Below are positions 7,659 to 17,311 of a stretch of 64,000 bases of DNA, piece after piece. The stretch's first letter is position 1; every line of letters starts with the position of its first letter. The DNA comes from Bog-950 sp964615305. Lineage in GTDB: Bacteria; Bacteroidota; Bacteroidia; Chitinophagales; LD1. The translations under genes and the position numbers were made by a program. The DNA is taken from NCBI GenBank assembly GCA_964615305.1, contig CAZTNA010000010.1, positions 1 through 64,000 of the forward strand, written 5' to 3'. The notes under the pieces were generated by a model. That model ran no database searches. It was not told the origin of the DNA and worked only from the letters and a program-made list of their open reading frames with translations.

Positions 7659-9803
7659 CTATTGAATGGTAACCGTGCTGTTGAGCATTTTTTTATCGGC
7701 AGAACTGTTTCCTGCACGAACGGTATAAACACCTTTTTGTAACACCCATTCTTTAGTTTCTGTGTTATAGTAACGCAAATCGTTTTCCGGCACAGCCAGT
7801 TCAACTATTTTTTCTTCACCGGGTTTCAGAAAAACTTTTTTGAATGCCCGAAGCAGTTTTTCGGGCCGGTGAATCTTAGCATCCGGAAACGATACGTAAA
7901 CCTGCACTACCTCTGCACCGGGTTTTGTACCGGTATTCTTTACTCTAACTGAAACATTACAGGTTTTACCCCCCCGCAAAGTTTTTAATTCTGAAATTTC
8001 AAATGGTGTATAGCTTAACCCAAAGCCGAAGGCATAGCGGGGTTGTTTTTTCTCTTTATCAAAAAGCGTGTAGCCGTGGTAGTAACCGTAATCAACATTA
8101 GCTTCATACGAATTGAAAGCAGGTAAATCATTTTCAGATTCAGGCACGGTAAACGGTAACTTACCGCTGGGGTTTACATCACCAAACAAAATGCGGGCAA
8201 GTGCGTTGCCGCCCTCCATACCGTTATAAAATGATTGCAGAATAGCCGGCACTTCATGGTGCCAATCCTCAACAGTAACCGCACTGCCTGCTGCTAAACT
8301 TACAACTATGTTTTTACTGACAGATGCAGCCGCATGAATAACCTCTATGTCTTGCGGGTGTAAATGCAAATACTTTCTATCGCCACCAACAGCTAATATG
8401 CCGGTACGTGTAATAAAATTTTTTTTGTTCGGGTTTTGCTTATCGCGAATTTGTCCGTTGCCTATGTATTCGCCCTCATCTGTATAATTAGTGCCTGCTG
8501 CTATTATTACCGCATCAGCTTTAGCGCAAATGGTTTTAATGCTTTCTAAATCGGCAACAGGCGCAGTCAAAATTTCTACTGAGGTACCGCTGAAATAATT
8601 CCTAACCCCATCTAAAGCAGAAACCACATAACCCGGAAACACGCGGCTGCTACCGTGGTCGCCTGTTTCTTTGCTGTTAGCCAGAGAACCTATCACGGCA
8701 ATACGCTTTACTATACTTTTATCAAGCGGAAGAAATGCGTTTTCGTTTTTTAAAAGCACAGCACTTTTCTCTGCTGCTTCTAGCGCTAAATCAGTGTGCT
8801 CTTTGCAGCCAACCAAACTTCTAGCATACTCTTGCTTATCTTTTTGCTGTGCAAAAAGAAGTTTGGTACTGATGATGGGAAAAATCAAATCATCTATCTG
8901 CTGTTCACTAATTTTTCCATTGCGCAAAAGTTTTTTAACCGCCCGTAATGAATAAACATTGCCTGAGGGCATTTCAATATTCATACCCGCCTCCACTCCT
9001 TTTTGAGCATCGTACAAACCATTTTGCCAGTCGCTGGTTATGTAACCTTTAAAACCCCAGGTGTGGCGCAAAATATCTGTAAGCAGTGTTTTGCTATGGC
9101 CGCAATACTCTCCGTTTAACTTATTGTATGCACTCATCACCGAAGCAGCGCCCCGTTCTATTACTTTCTTAAAGTGCGGAAGATACACTTCGTGCAAAGT
9201 GCGTTCATCCATATTCATACTGCCGCCAAACCGATTATTCTCCATGCTGTTAGCAGCAAAATGTTTAGCGCATGCCTGCACCTGATGCTTTTGAATTCCC
9301 TCCACTAAAGCCGAAGCCATTTCACCAACGTGAAATGGGTCTTCGCCATACGTTTCCTGGCTGCGCCCCCAAGCCGGGTGTCGCAATAAATTCATACAAA
9401 CCGCACCCGAATAATTTGCACCTAATGCGCGAATCTCTTCGGCCATTGCTTCTCCCACGCGCTTTTCTAAATCAACATCCCAACTGGCACCGCGCGCCAT
9501 GGTAACAGGAAAAGCCGTAGCTCCTTTGTATAAGCTAACACCCCGCGGACCATCTAAAAAAACCGTGGCTGGAATTTGCAGCCGCTTACAGCCGCCAGCC
9601 TTTACCGGTTTTACTTTTTTTGAAAACAGAATAGACAAACCAAAGCGAGCTACACCATGCCCGTGCATTTCGTGTACTTTTTCTTTCAGTGTCATCTGTT
9701 TTATAAGTTCACTTGCTTTCTTATCGGCTTCTGTACAATTCATAGGGTTCTGGGCATGCGAAACTGTAGTAATAAAGAATAAAAGTATCAGCGTTTTTTT
9801 CAT
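7659..9803 (-). CDS. Secreted glycoside hydrolase family 3 (beta-glucosidase-like)
   Basis: A 714-residue GH3 enzyme, expected to release terminal beta-linked sugars from oligosaccharides in the periplasm or at the surface. A signal peptide (MKKTLILLFFITTVSHAQ) is followed by the TIM-barrel domain with QACAKHFAANSMENNR, then GYITSDWQNG, where the Asp at residue 258 is the predicted nucleophile. The second alpha/beta domain follows (VIIAAGTNYTDEGE region), then a C-terminal fibronectin III-like domain (VKNTGTKPGAEVVQVYV). The sugar specificity cannot be read from sequence. It is divergent from the PhoD-like gene starting at 9866 and has no SusCD pair beside it, so it is not part of a typical polysaccharide utilisation locus here. 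Confidence 0.93.
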   Translation of the reverse strand: MKKTLILLFFITTVSHAQNPMNCTEADKKASELIKQMTLKEKVHEMHGHGVARFGLSILFSKKVKPVKAGGCKRLQIPATVFLDGPRGVSLYKGATAFPVTMARGASWDVDLEKRVGEAMAEEIRALGANYSGAVCMNLLRHPAWGRSQETYGEDPFHVGEMASALVEGIQKHQVQACAKHFAANSMENNRFGGSMNMDERTLHEVYLPHFKKVIERGAASVMSAYNKLNGEYCGHSKTLLTDILRHTWGFKGYITSDWQNGLYDAQKGVEAGMNIEMPSGNVYSLRAVKKLLRNGKISEQQIDDLIFPIISTKLLFAQQKDKQEYARSLVGCKEHTDLALEAAEKSAVLLKNENAFLPLDKSIVKRIAVIGSLANSKETGDHGSSRVFPGYVVSALDGVRNYFSGTSVEILTAPVADLESIKTICAKADAVIIAAGTNYTDEGEYIGNGQIRDKQNPNKKNFITRTGILAVGGDRKYLHLHPQDIEVIHAAASVSKNIVVSLAAGSAVTVEDWHHEVPAILQSFYNGMEGGNALARILFGDVNPSGKLPFTVPESENDLPAFNSYEANVDYGYYHGYTLFDKEKKQPRYAFGFGLSYTPFEISELKTLRGGKTCNVSVRVKNTGTKPGAEVVQVYVSFPDAKIHRPEKLLRAFKKVFLKPGEEKIVELAVPENDLRYYNTETKEWVLQKGVYTVRAGNSSADKKMLNSTVTIQ

Positions 9804-9865
9804 GAACTTAAAACAAGAATCTTTTGTACGACTATCGGGTTAATTCCTTAATTCACATTCGCAAA

Positions 9866-11179
9866 ATGAAAAAAATATTCTTCTTGTGTTTGCTGCTCAC
9901 CAACTATGTGTTTGCCCAAAACCCTGAGCGTGCAAGGTTGGTCAACGGTCCGGTAATAGGCACCGTTACTTCCACTTCGGCCCGTCTATGGATAGCGTAT
10001 CGAGGTGCAGGCGACAATATTATTTCACTGATGGATACGGTGGCAAAAACTTTCGTTCACCCCACCAAGTTTGAAAAAATAAGTGATAAGAAGGGCAACT
10101 TTGCACTCAACTTAGATTTTACCGGCTTACAACCGGGCACAGTGTATAAGGTTCAATATGCATTAGATCCGGCAGCTATTCGTCCTAAATGTATTTTCAG
10201 AACTCAGGAAACAGCACCGGTAAGTGATGTAAAGTTTTTGATGGGTTCGTGTGCCTACCTAAGTCCGGGCTTCGGCAGAATTGCTTTTCCGGGAAATGCG
10301 GTAAAGATTTTTTACTCCATGAAGCGGAAACAAAGTGACTTTATGGTGTGGTTAGGCGATAATACGTACTACATGTTTAAAGACTACAAGAACTACGACA
10401 ACATGTTTGACCGGCAGCTAAAGGTTAGAAAGGGGTTCTTTTTACTGAGTGATTTTTTGAATGGTCAGGCTAACTACGCTATTTGGGACGACCACGACTA
10501 CGGATGGAATGATGCAGATAGTACTTTCCCACAAAAACAAGATGCCCTAAAAGTGTTTAAAGGTTTTTGGCCTAATGACTTTACACGCAACGACACTACA
10601 GAGGGTATTTACTATTCGTTCAGATATTACGATGCAGAATTTTTTATGACAGATAACCGCTGGTTTTTGCAACCCGAAGGCGACACGGCCGGTTCGTTTT
10701 TGGGTTACCGGCAGTCTGAATGGCTCAAAGATGGATTAAAGAAAAGCAAGGCAGCATTCAAGTTTATTTGCGTTGGGTCGCAAGTGATAAGCGATGCCTG
10801 GTACGATGATTCATACGCTAAATATCCCAGAGAAAGAAATCAGCTGCTTGATTTTGTAGCAGAGAACAACATACCGGGAGTTATTTTTTTAACCGGTGAC
10901 AAACACTTTACTGAACTTAGTAAGCGCGAATGGAAGGGTTATCCGTTTTACGACTTTACCTGCTCACCACTCACTGCGCCTATATTGCCAACTAAAAACC
11001 TAAACGGCTTTGTAAATACTTATAGCATTAAAAGCACCATACTCTACAAAAAGAACTTTGCACAAGTTTCTATTACCGGTGAAGAAGGCAACCGCACGTT
11101 GAAACTAGAGGTGTTCGGCATAGCCGGACAACGCAAATGGGAACACACCATTCATGCCAATGATTTGATGAAGAAATAA
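9866..11179 (+). CDS. PhoD-like phosphodiesterase/alkaline phosphatase, first copy
   Basis: A secreted metallophosphoesterase of the PhoD-like family (437 aa). The ATG at 9866 gives a clean signal peptide MKKIFFLCLLLTNYVFAQ; a further upstream start would add an unnatural extension. After a fibronectin-like N-terminal domain (VNGPVIGTVTSTSARLWIAY) come the metal-site motifs VWLGDNTYYM, AIWDDHDYGWNDAD and FLTGDKHFTEL. It probably releases phosphate from organic esters or diesters outside the cytoplasm. A paralogue follows 19 bp downstream on the same strand, so the two are likely cotranscribed. No Pho-box-like signal was identified. Confidence 0.88.
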   Translation: MKKIFFLCLLLTNYVFAQNPERARLVNGPVIGTVTSTSARLWIAYRGAGDNIISLMDTVAKTFVHPTKFEKISDKKGNFALNLDFTGLQPGTVYKVQYALDPAAIRPKCIFRTQETAPVSDVKFLMGSCAYLSPGFGRIAFPGNAVKIFYSMKRKQSDFMVWLGDNTYYMFKDYKNYDNMFDRQLKVRKGFFLLSDFLNGQANYAIWDDHDYGWNDADSTFPQKQDALKVFKGFWPNDFTRNDTTEGIYYSFRYYDAEFFMTDNRWFLQPEGDTAGSFLGYRQSEWLKDGLKKSKAAFKFICVGSQVISDAWYDDSYAKYPRERNQLLDFVAENNIPGVIFLTGDKHFTELSKREWKGYPFYDFTCSPLTAPILPTKNLNGFVNTYSIKSTILYKKNFAQVSITGEEGNRTLKLEVFGIAGQRKWEHTIHANDLMKK

Positions 11180-11198
11180 GTATTGCCTGCCAATGGTT

Positions 11199-12686
11199 AT
11201 GAAAAAAGCCCTCTTGCTTATTGCCATCGTTGCCTCAAACATTCAACTTACAAAAGGCGAAACCTATCCACCCAATATTTTTGCTGATAGTGCTTTTACT
11301 CCATTTTTATATGGAGTAGCGTCCGGAGACCCAACCATAGATGGATTTATTCTCTGGACCAAGGTTGAAACCACCGAAGACATGGGCTTGCTGTGGCAAG
11401 TATCTCTTGACTCTGCTTTCAATAAAATAGAAAAGCAAGGTGTTGTGGTAGCATTTTCTAAAAGCGATTTTACAGCTAAAACAGATATTGGTGGATTAAA
11501 AACTGACACAAAATATTTTTATCGCTTTGTAACCCCTTTAGGCAAAATTTCACGTGTGGGCATAGCAAAGACTCTACCGGGTAATTCTGTAACAGAATGT
11601 AAACTGGCGGTGGTTTCTTGCAGCAGTATATGGGCAGGTTTTTTTAACGCTTACAGAGTTATTGCCCTGCGAAACGATATTGATTTCCTGGTACACTTGG
11701 GCGATTACGTGTACGATTACCCGGACGAAAGACAATTCAATAGAATGCCCTCAGATACGGTGCGGGACTGTGCGGGGTTAGCCGACTGGCGTACGCGGCA
11801 CAAATATTATTTGCTTGACCCTGATTTGCGATTAGCCCGCCAAAACAAAACATGGATAGCAGAGTGGGATAATCACGACACAGATGTGGAAGCACCCGGA
11901 AAAACCGAAGAGGCTATTCAGGCGTTTTACGAGTATTTGCCAATACGTATGCCCGATAGTTTACACCCTGAGAATATTTACCGCATGTTCCGGTTTGGTG
12001 AGCTAGCTGATTTAAACATGGTTGACATGCATTTGTTTCGGGGCAAAGAAGAATACGAACCGGGTAAAAAATCTGTTTTAGGTTTGAAACAAGATGCCTG
12101 GTTAAAAAACAATTTACTGAACTCGCACACTCAATGGCACCTGATAGGTAATCAGGAAATGATGACTGACTGGTTGAGCAGTAAAGCAGTTCAAAAAATA
12201 ACGCATCGAGGAAATGGAAAACTTTTTGACACTAGTAACTGGAACGGATTTCCGGATGACAGAAATCGTTTTTATGATTTTCTGGTTAAAAACAACATCA
12301 ATAATACAGTAGTACTCACCGGTGACATACACATGAGTTTTGTGATGGACATGACAGCTACACCCAGAAACAAGAAACTTTATAGTAAACGAACCGGAAA
12401 AGGTTCTGTAGGTGTTGAAATTACAGGCCCCAGTATTTCGCGGGTAAATATGATGGAGGCAGGGGTTCCTGCCGGTTTTATTCCCGCAGCACAAAGTATC
12501 AGCCGAAGTTTAAACCCACATCACAGATGGTGTCAGTTTTCTAAGCACGGTTATTTTACCATAAATGTTACTCAACAAAACTGTACTGTGGAGTTTTGGT
12601 TTATACCAATTGACAAAATAACCAATACAGAGAAATTGGGTAAAAAATTTTCAGTCTTAAGCGAAAAAAATCATTGGGAAAGATAA
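11199..12686 (+). CDS. PhoD-like phosphodiesterase/alkaline phosphatase, second copy
   Basis: A second PhoD-family enzyme (495 aa from the ATG at 11199; an in-frame ATG at 11193 adds two residues). It has a signal peptide (MKKALLLIAIVASN), the PhoD N-terminal domain with FLYGVASGDPTIDGFILWTKVE, and the catalytic motifs VVSCSSIWAGFF, HLGDYVYDYPDE, AEWDNHDTDVEAPG and VLTGDIHMSFVMD. It is closer to the classical PhoD layout than its neighbour, so the pair is diverged, not a recent duplication. A weak hairpin without a T-run follows at 12693-12711, before the convergent rsmG. Confidence 0.9.
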   Translation: MKKALLLIAIVASNIQLTKGETYPPNIFADSAFTPFLYGVASGDPTIDGFILWTKVETTEDMGLLWQVSLDSAFNKIEKQGVVVAFSKSDFTAKTDIGGLKTDTKYFYRFVTPLGKISRVGIAKTLPGNSVTECKLAVVSCSSIWAGFFNAYRVIALRNDIDFLVHLGDYVYDYPDERQFNRMPSDTVRDCAGLADWRTRHKYYLLDPDLRLARQNKTWIAEWDNHDTDVEAPGKTEEAIQAFYEYLPIRMPDSLHPENIYRMFRFGELADLNMVDMHLFRGKEEYEPGKKSVLGLKQDAWLKNNLLNSHTQWHLIGNQEMMTDWLSSKAVQKITHRGNGKLFDTSNWNGFPDDRNRFYDFLVKNNINNTVVLTGDIHMSFVMDMTATPRNKKLYSKRTGKGSVGVEITGPSISRVNMMEAGVPAGFIPAAQSISRSLNPHHRWCQFSKHGYFTINVTQQNCTVEFWFIPIDKITNTEKLGKKFSVLSEKNHWER

Positions 12687-12716
12687 CCCAAATGCCATTA
12701 AAAATATGGCACCAGA

Positions 12717-13337
12717 TTATGCTTGTCGCGTATACACCACAAATTTTCCTTCAAAAAATTCTTCTTCAAAAAAATTAGACAGCGGTGTTTTTTTTGCGTT
12801 GGCTACAACAGAAATCTCCTCTTCAATATTTCCGCCCTTTAAACAAATTAGTCCGTTGCGGATTTCGTGATGGTTATGACTTGAATACTTACCTTTCGTC
12901 CACTTGACTAGTTCATTTAGCGGTGCTACAGCTCTCGATACTACATAGTCGTATTTAAAGTCCATGTCTTCGGCACGCGAATGAAAAACAAAAATGTTTT
13001 TAAGCTGCAACTCATCTTTTACAGCCTCTATAACCTTTAGTTTTTTACCTATCGAATCTACTAGATGAAATCTGGCTTCGGGAAATAGAATGGCCAAAGG
13101 AATGCCGGGAAACCCACCTCCTGTACCCAAATCCATAATTTTGGCGGCACATTTAAATTGTATAAACTTGGCTATGGCTAACGAGTGAAGCACATGACGC
13201 AAATACAAATTCTCAACATCCTTGCGCGAAATCACATTAATCTTCTCATTCCATTCGGCATAAATGTTATGCAGCTGTGAAAACTCGTGAATTTGCTTTT
13301 GTGTTAAGTCGGGAAAGTATTTCAGTATATATTCCAT
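12717..13337 (-). CDS. rsmG: 16S rRNA (guanine-527-N7)-methyltransferase RsmG (GidB)
   Basis: RsmG methylates G527 of 16S rRNA using S-adenosylmethionine. The 206-residue product shows the Rossmann SAM motif IMDLGTGGGFPGIPLAILFP, preceded by EWNEKINVISRKD and LYLRHVLHSL, all typical of the family. The ATG at 13337 is preferred over a TTG three codons upstream because it gives the usual MEYILKYFPDL start. It is the last gene of the leftward exopolysaccharide-crcB cluster, about 40 bp after crcB. That neighbourhood does not suggest a functional link beyond possible read-through. Confidence 0.95.
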   Translation of the reverse strand: MEYILKYFPDLTQKQIHEFSQLHNIYAEWNEKINVISRKDVENLYLRHVLHSLAIAKFIQFKCAAKIMDLGTGGGFPGIPLAILFPEARFHLVDSIGKKLKVIEAVKDELQLKNIFVFHSRAEDMDFKYDYVVSRAVAPLNELVKWTKGKYSSHNHHEIRNGLICLKGGNIEEEISVVANAKKTPLSNFFEEEFFEGKFVVYTRQA

Positions 13338-13376
13338 AAACTGCAAAAATAAAAGATGACAAAGCGCTTGTTGTTT

Positions 13377-13745
13377 TTAAAGCAACCGGCCTGTAAAAAA
13401 ACCGGCAACTATACTTACATAACAAACAATCAAACTCAAAAGCACGTTGGCAAAAGCTATCTTATAATTTCCGGAGTTTAACAACTGAAATGTTTCATAG
13501 GTAAATGTTGAAAATGTAGAAAACCCACCGCAAAACCCGGTTGCCAGAAACAATATTAGACTTGAATTACTTTGCTCTTTAGCAAACATATAACTTAGCA
13601 GTAAGCCCAGTATAAAGCAACTTGCCGAGTTAGATACAAGCGTGGCAAATGGAAAAGTTGTCAGTGAACCTGGCCATAAAAGATTCACTGCATATCGGGT
13701 TAAACTTCCCAAGCCTCCCCCAACAAAGACTAAAACATAATTCAT
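13377..13745 (-). CDS. crcB: Fluoride channel FluC/CrcB
   Basis: Small inner-membrane fluoride exporter; the family works as a dual-topology dimer. The 122-residue protein has four predicted membrane segments, the GGGLGSLTRYAVN start, the conserved Asn in TLVSNSASCFILG, and the pore motif GFCGGFSTFSTFTYE with its phenylalanines. Its ATG overlaps the TGA of the upstream glycan transferase gene in an ATGA junction, so translation is coupled. I see no fluoride riboswitch in front of it, which fits its internal operon position. Confidence 0.93.
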   Translation of the reverse strand: MNYVLVFVGGGLGSLTRYAVNLLWPGSLTTFPFATLVSNSASCFILGLLLSYMFAKEQSNSSLILFLATGFCGGFSTFSTFTYETFQLLNSGNYKIAFANVLLSLIVCYVSIVAGFFTGRLL

Positions 13746-14857
13746 GTTTTCGCCTCTTTAAGCTTGGCCTCGTGCAGTTTTTTTCCTTTGTTATACAACA
13801 ATTGAAAAACTACAAACAGCAATATAAAATAACCAAATGCTGCAAGCGTTACCTCAAATGTCCACTCCACCATTCCGGTAATAATCAGTGACACTAAAGG
13901 CATAGAGAAAAGCGATACAGAAATAAGTATCAATGCTACTGTTCTGTCTGACAAGCCAAGATAAGCGAGGTGGTGGGTTATATGATCTTTACCGCCTACA
14001 AATGGCGACTGCTTTCGCATTAGTCTCCGTATAGTAACTGTTGTAGTATCTATGAGCGGAACAATGAAAAAAAGCATAGGTACTACAAACTGTTTTATTT
14101 GCAGCCACTGAGCCGAGTCATGATTTTTATATCCCCAGAAAAACATAATACTGGTTGAGGCCAAAAACACACCCAAAAACTGACTACCCGTATCGCCCAT
14201 ATAAATTCTAGATGGGTTCCAATTGAAATACAGAAAGCCTGCAAGTCCGCCAAACACACCTACCAGCATTATAAGATAGTAGCTACTAAGAGAGTGGCCG
14301 CTAATGGCTACCACAGAAATTAGTCCGGCTATAATACACATAGATATTGTGGTGGTAATACCATCCATATTATCAAGCATGTTTATAGAATTCATCAGCC
14401 CTATTACCCAAATGGTAGTTACCATAAAGTCGAAGGCATTGTTACCGGTAACGGGAATATACACATCAGAGATAATCAAGATAAATGCACAAGAAAGTTG
14501 TGCAATGAACTTGGCTAACGGGTTAGTATTGTAGGCATCATCGGCCAGCCCCAAAATAAAACCAAGACATGAAGATGCTATAATGCCTATCAAATGCTTG
14601 TCTAAAAAATAATCTGACTGTCGTGGTAGAGTGCCAATGATTGAAATAGAAATTAAGAACACAATAAAAAATGAAATGCCACCAATAGCGGGCTTTACAT
14701 TGGTGCTCCAGCGAACTTGTTCGAGTGGGGTGCGTTCTCTGGCTCCTAAGTTGAAAGAGAACTTTAAAAACAACCAGTTAATCAAGAACGAAAAAAAGGT
14801 GCTGATTAAAAGAAACAGCGCGAGAAACGAAACAAGATATTGCGGTTCCACTTGCAT
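13742..14857 (-). CDS. Undecaprenyl-phosphate glycan-1-phosphate transferase (MraY/WecA family)
   Basis: A polytopic membrane enzyme expected to transfer a sugar-1-phosphate from UDP-sugar to undecaprenyl phosphate, the first lipid-linked step of surface glycan assembly. The 371-residue protein has about eleven hydrophobic segments and the family motifs LADDAYN, NSINMLDNMDGI and IYMGDTGSQFLG. The operon context, downstream of the Wza- and Wzc-like genes, favours an exopolysaccharide or O-antigen role over peptidoglycan, where MraY would be found in the dcw cluster. The sugar substrate (GlcNAc or other) is not determinable. The ATG lies 2 bp after the kinase stop. Confidence 0.9.
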   Translation of the reverse strand: MQVEPQYLVSFLALFLLISTFFSFLINWLFLKFSFNLGARERTPLEQVRWSTNVKPAIGGISFFIVFLISISIIGTLPRQSDYFLDKHLIGIIASSCLGFILGLADDAYNTNPLAKFIAQLSCAFILIISDVYIPVTGNNAFDFMVTTIWVIGLMNSINMLDNMDGITTTISMCIIAGLISVVAISGHSLSSYYLIMLVGVFGGLAGFLYFNWNPSRIYMGDTGSQFLGVFLASTSIMFFWGYKNHDSAQWLQIKQFVVPMLFFIVPLIDTTTVTIRRLMRKQSPFVGGKDHITHHLAYLGLSDRTVALILISVSLFSMPLVSLIITGMVEWTFEVTLAAFGYFILLFVVFQLLYNKGKKLHEAKLKEAKT

Positions 14858-14859
14858 GA

Positions 14860-17280
14860 TCAGGATGATTTCTTAACACCTAAGATACGCTCCATGAGAG
14901 AAGGCCCCTTCTTCTTAGCTTCAGTGGTATAATATCCCTCACCATACTTCTTGCCATAGTAACCGTAGCCATAGCCGTAACCGTAGCCGTAACCGTAACC
15001 GTAACTATAGCCGTAGCTGTATCCATAGCCGGAGGCTCCTCGACCATAATCATTTATCACTACGCCCAGGTGTTTAATTTTGTTTTCGGCAATAATTCGA
15101 TTGATGTTATGAACAAACGCGCGGTTAGAATAAGCAGCTCTAACCACATAAATCGGGTAGTCTGTTTTTTTCAGTATTTCAAGTGCGTCTGTTACCAAGC
15201 CTATAGGTGGTGTATCAATTACAACGTAATCGTACTTGGTTTTTAGATACGTCAATACATCATCTAAAATTGGCAACAATATTAACTCCGAAGGATTCGG
15301 GGGAACCGGACCCGAAGTAATAAAATCTAAGTTGGGCACGCCAGATTCCATGATGCACTCGTCTATAGTTGTTTGCCCACTAAGAATTGTACTTACCCCT
15401 CTTTGGCTATCAACATCAAATATTTTGTTAAGACGAGGTTTGCGCATATCAAAATCAAGAATAACTACCTTCTTGTTCAACATGCTTAATATAGCTGCTG
15501 TGTTGATCGACACAAAGGTTTTACCCTCACCGGGTATGGTAGATGTAGTAGCTACTATCTTTGAGCCGGGTTCGCTATTAATAAACTGCATATTAGCGCG
15601 AACCCCTCTGAATGCTTCGGTAATAGTTGCTTTAGGGTCTTGTGTAACTACAATTTGCGAACGAACCATTTCTTCTTTATGCCTCGGCACAACCCCTAAT
15701 ATTGGCGCTTTGGTTTTTCGGCTTACATCTTCAATGGCAATTATTGAATTGTGAAGTAAATACCTGATAATAATTACAGTTAGCCCTAAAATTAAACCAA
15801 TGGCGAAGCCGGCAATTTTTGTAAAAGTTTCCTTTGGCGAAACTGGAGTGGTAGGCACAGATGCTCGCTCTAACACAACATAGTCTGACACTATACCTGC
15901 ATTTGCAATAAGGTAATTAGAACGTTGTTCAAACAAGCTCATAATAAATCCGTTTCGCATTTCTGCCATCTTATCGAGTCTTGCAAACTTGTTTTGGAGA
16001 TCGGGTAAGCGGATAATTTCTGCCATCAACTTACTATACTCTCTCCGTTGCAATTCTAAAGATGCTTTTAGCAGTTTGGCTGTGTTATCAAGGTTTTGGT
16101 TAAGCTTTACCTTATTATCGTCAATTTGTTTATCGAGCATGCGCAGCCTAGGGTGCTGTATGGTGGCATCAAGCAAAAACAAATTTCTATTCTGTTGCAA
16201 CGAGTTTATTTGTTGAATTTGCTCATCAAAAGCTATATCTGTTGTTTTAAATTTAAGTGTAGGCAAATTTGAGTAATCTTTATTGCGGCTAAGCAAGGCA
16301 CGAAATGTTGCCATCAGGGCAATATCGTACTCAATGTTCTGCATTTTCATTTCATACTCCAGTTGTCTTGACACTTGTTCTCCTGCATCACCAGCGCCTT
16401 TGCTAAAATACCGCTCCGATACCCGCAAAACAGTAATAGAATCCTGAAACTTGTCGTAAGTAGAACCGAATGAGTCAATTTGATTTTTAATAAAGTCGAG
16501 AATATTTATGAATCCTTCCCGCTTCTTTTCTACATCATAAGCAATAAATTCATCAGAAACCTGGCTAATAATTTCTTTTGCTCTTACCGGGTTTCTATCG
16601 CTATAAACCAGCCCTATAGTTTTTGTTTTAGGATCAATAGGTAACACTTCTAACCTGTGTGTTATCTCATTTATTACATCTGCTTTATCTAAAAACTTGA
16701 AATAGTAAATGTTCGACAGGTCATCTTTTGTAATTGCTCTGGGGAAACTCACCTTAATAGAAAAGTAGGGGTTCGAAAAAATATATCCGGTATCCTTCGT
16801 GGCTTCAAATTCTTTTCCATTTAAGCTAAACCCAACATATACCTTACCCTTCTCTAAAATTTTTACATAAACAGGGCTATTAATTATGTCAGGGTTTTTT
16901 ATCTGACCATCTATTACAAAAGGAGTTGACGTGTACAACTCACTAAAAATGAATTTTGTTTTTCCTTCTTTATAGTAACCAATTTGTAATGGCAGCTTAT
17001 TAACCACTCTTTCAAGCAGCATTTTTGATTTGAGCAGCCTCATTTCCCTGACAATCTCCATTTCACTTTGCTCTTCAACAAGTTTCTCAACCCCCAAAAT
17101 CTCAGAAGTTTTTTGTGTCTTAAGCATTAACGTGGTGTTCGACTCATAGATTCTTGGGGCATAGCGTAAATAGACAATTGAAAGAGTTACCGATAGAATA
17201 ACGATAAGCACCAACCAGATTACGCTCTTGTTTACGATGTAAATAAACAAGCCCAGGTTGAAATCATCAACCGCTCCCAT
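14860..17280 (-). CDS. Wzc-like polysaccharide copolymerase with BY-type tyrosine kinase
   Basis: A bacterial tyrosine kinase fused to a chain-length/co-polymerase membrane domain, controlling export and length of surface polysaccharide. It has an N-terminal membrane segment (VIWLVLIVILSVTLSIVYLRY), a long periplasmic region with GNVR-type coiled coil, a second membrane segment (IAGFAIGLILGLTVIIIRYL), then a cytoplasmic kinase with Walker A TIPGEGKT, Walker A' ILDFDMRKPRL and VVIDTPPIGL. The tail is extraordinary: about 38 residues of Tyr-Gly repeats with 17 tyrosines (plus-strand 14930-15050). The ATG at 17280 is used here; a TTG at 17322 would add an Asn-rich 14-residue leader and overlap the upstream gene by 11 bp. 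Confidence 0.93.
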   Translation of the reverse strand: MGAVDDFNLGLFIYIVNKSVIWLVLIVILSVTLSIVYLRYAPRIYESNTTLMLKTQKTSEILGVEKLVEEQSEMEIVREMRLLKSKMLLERVVNKLPLQIGYYKEGKTKFIFSELYTSTPFVIDGQIKNPDIINSPVYVKILEKGKVYVGFSLNGKEFEATKDTGYIFSNPYFSIKVSFPRAITKDDLSNIYYFKFLDKADVINEITHRLEVLPIDPKTKTIGLVYSDRNPVRAKEIISQVSDEFIAYDVEKKREGFINILDFIKNQIDSFGSTYDKFQDSITVLRVSERYFSKGAGDAGEQVSRQLEYEMKMQNIEYDIALMATFRALLSRNKDYSNLPTLKFKTTDIAFDEQIQQINSLQQNRNLFLLDATIQHPRLRMLDKQIDDNKVKLNQNLDNTAKLLKASLELQRREYSKLMAEIIRLPDLQNKFARLDKMAEMRNGFIMSLFEQRSNYLIANAGIVSDYVVLERASVPTTPVSPKETFTKIAGFAIGLILGLTVIIIRYLLHNSIIAIEDVSRKTKAPILGVVPRHKEEMVRSQIVVTQDPKATITEAFRGVRANMQFINSEPGSKIVATTSTIPGEGKTFVSINTAAILSMLNKKVVILDFDMRKPRLNKIFDVDSQRGVSTILSGQTTIDECIMESGVPNLDFITSGPVPPNPSELILLPILDDVLTYLKTKYDYVVIDTPPIGLVTDALEILKKTDYPIYVVRAAYSNRAFVHNINRIIAENKIKHLGVVINDYGRGASGYGYSYGYSYGYGYGYGYGYGYGYYGKKYGEGYYTTEAKKKGPSLMERILGVKKSS

Positions 17281-17311
17281 TACCTGCTGCGAGGTGCTCG
17301 TATGATTGTTG

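Noticed and set aside
9866..12686. Recent tandem duplication of the two PhoD-like genes
   Set aside because: Both share the family fold but their motifs and lengths differ strongly (GDNTYYM/WDDHDYGW against GDYVYDY/WDNHDTDV), so they are old paralogues.
12687..12716. Terminator between the second PhoD-like gene and rsmG
   Set aside because: The 6-bp stem TGCCAT/ATGGCA has no following T-run on either strand.
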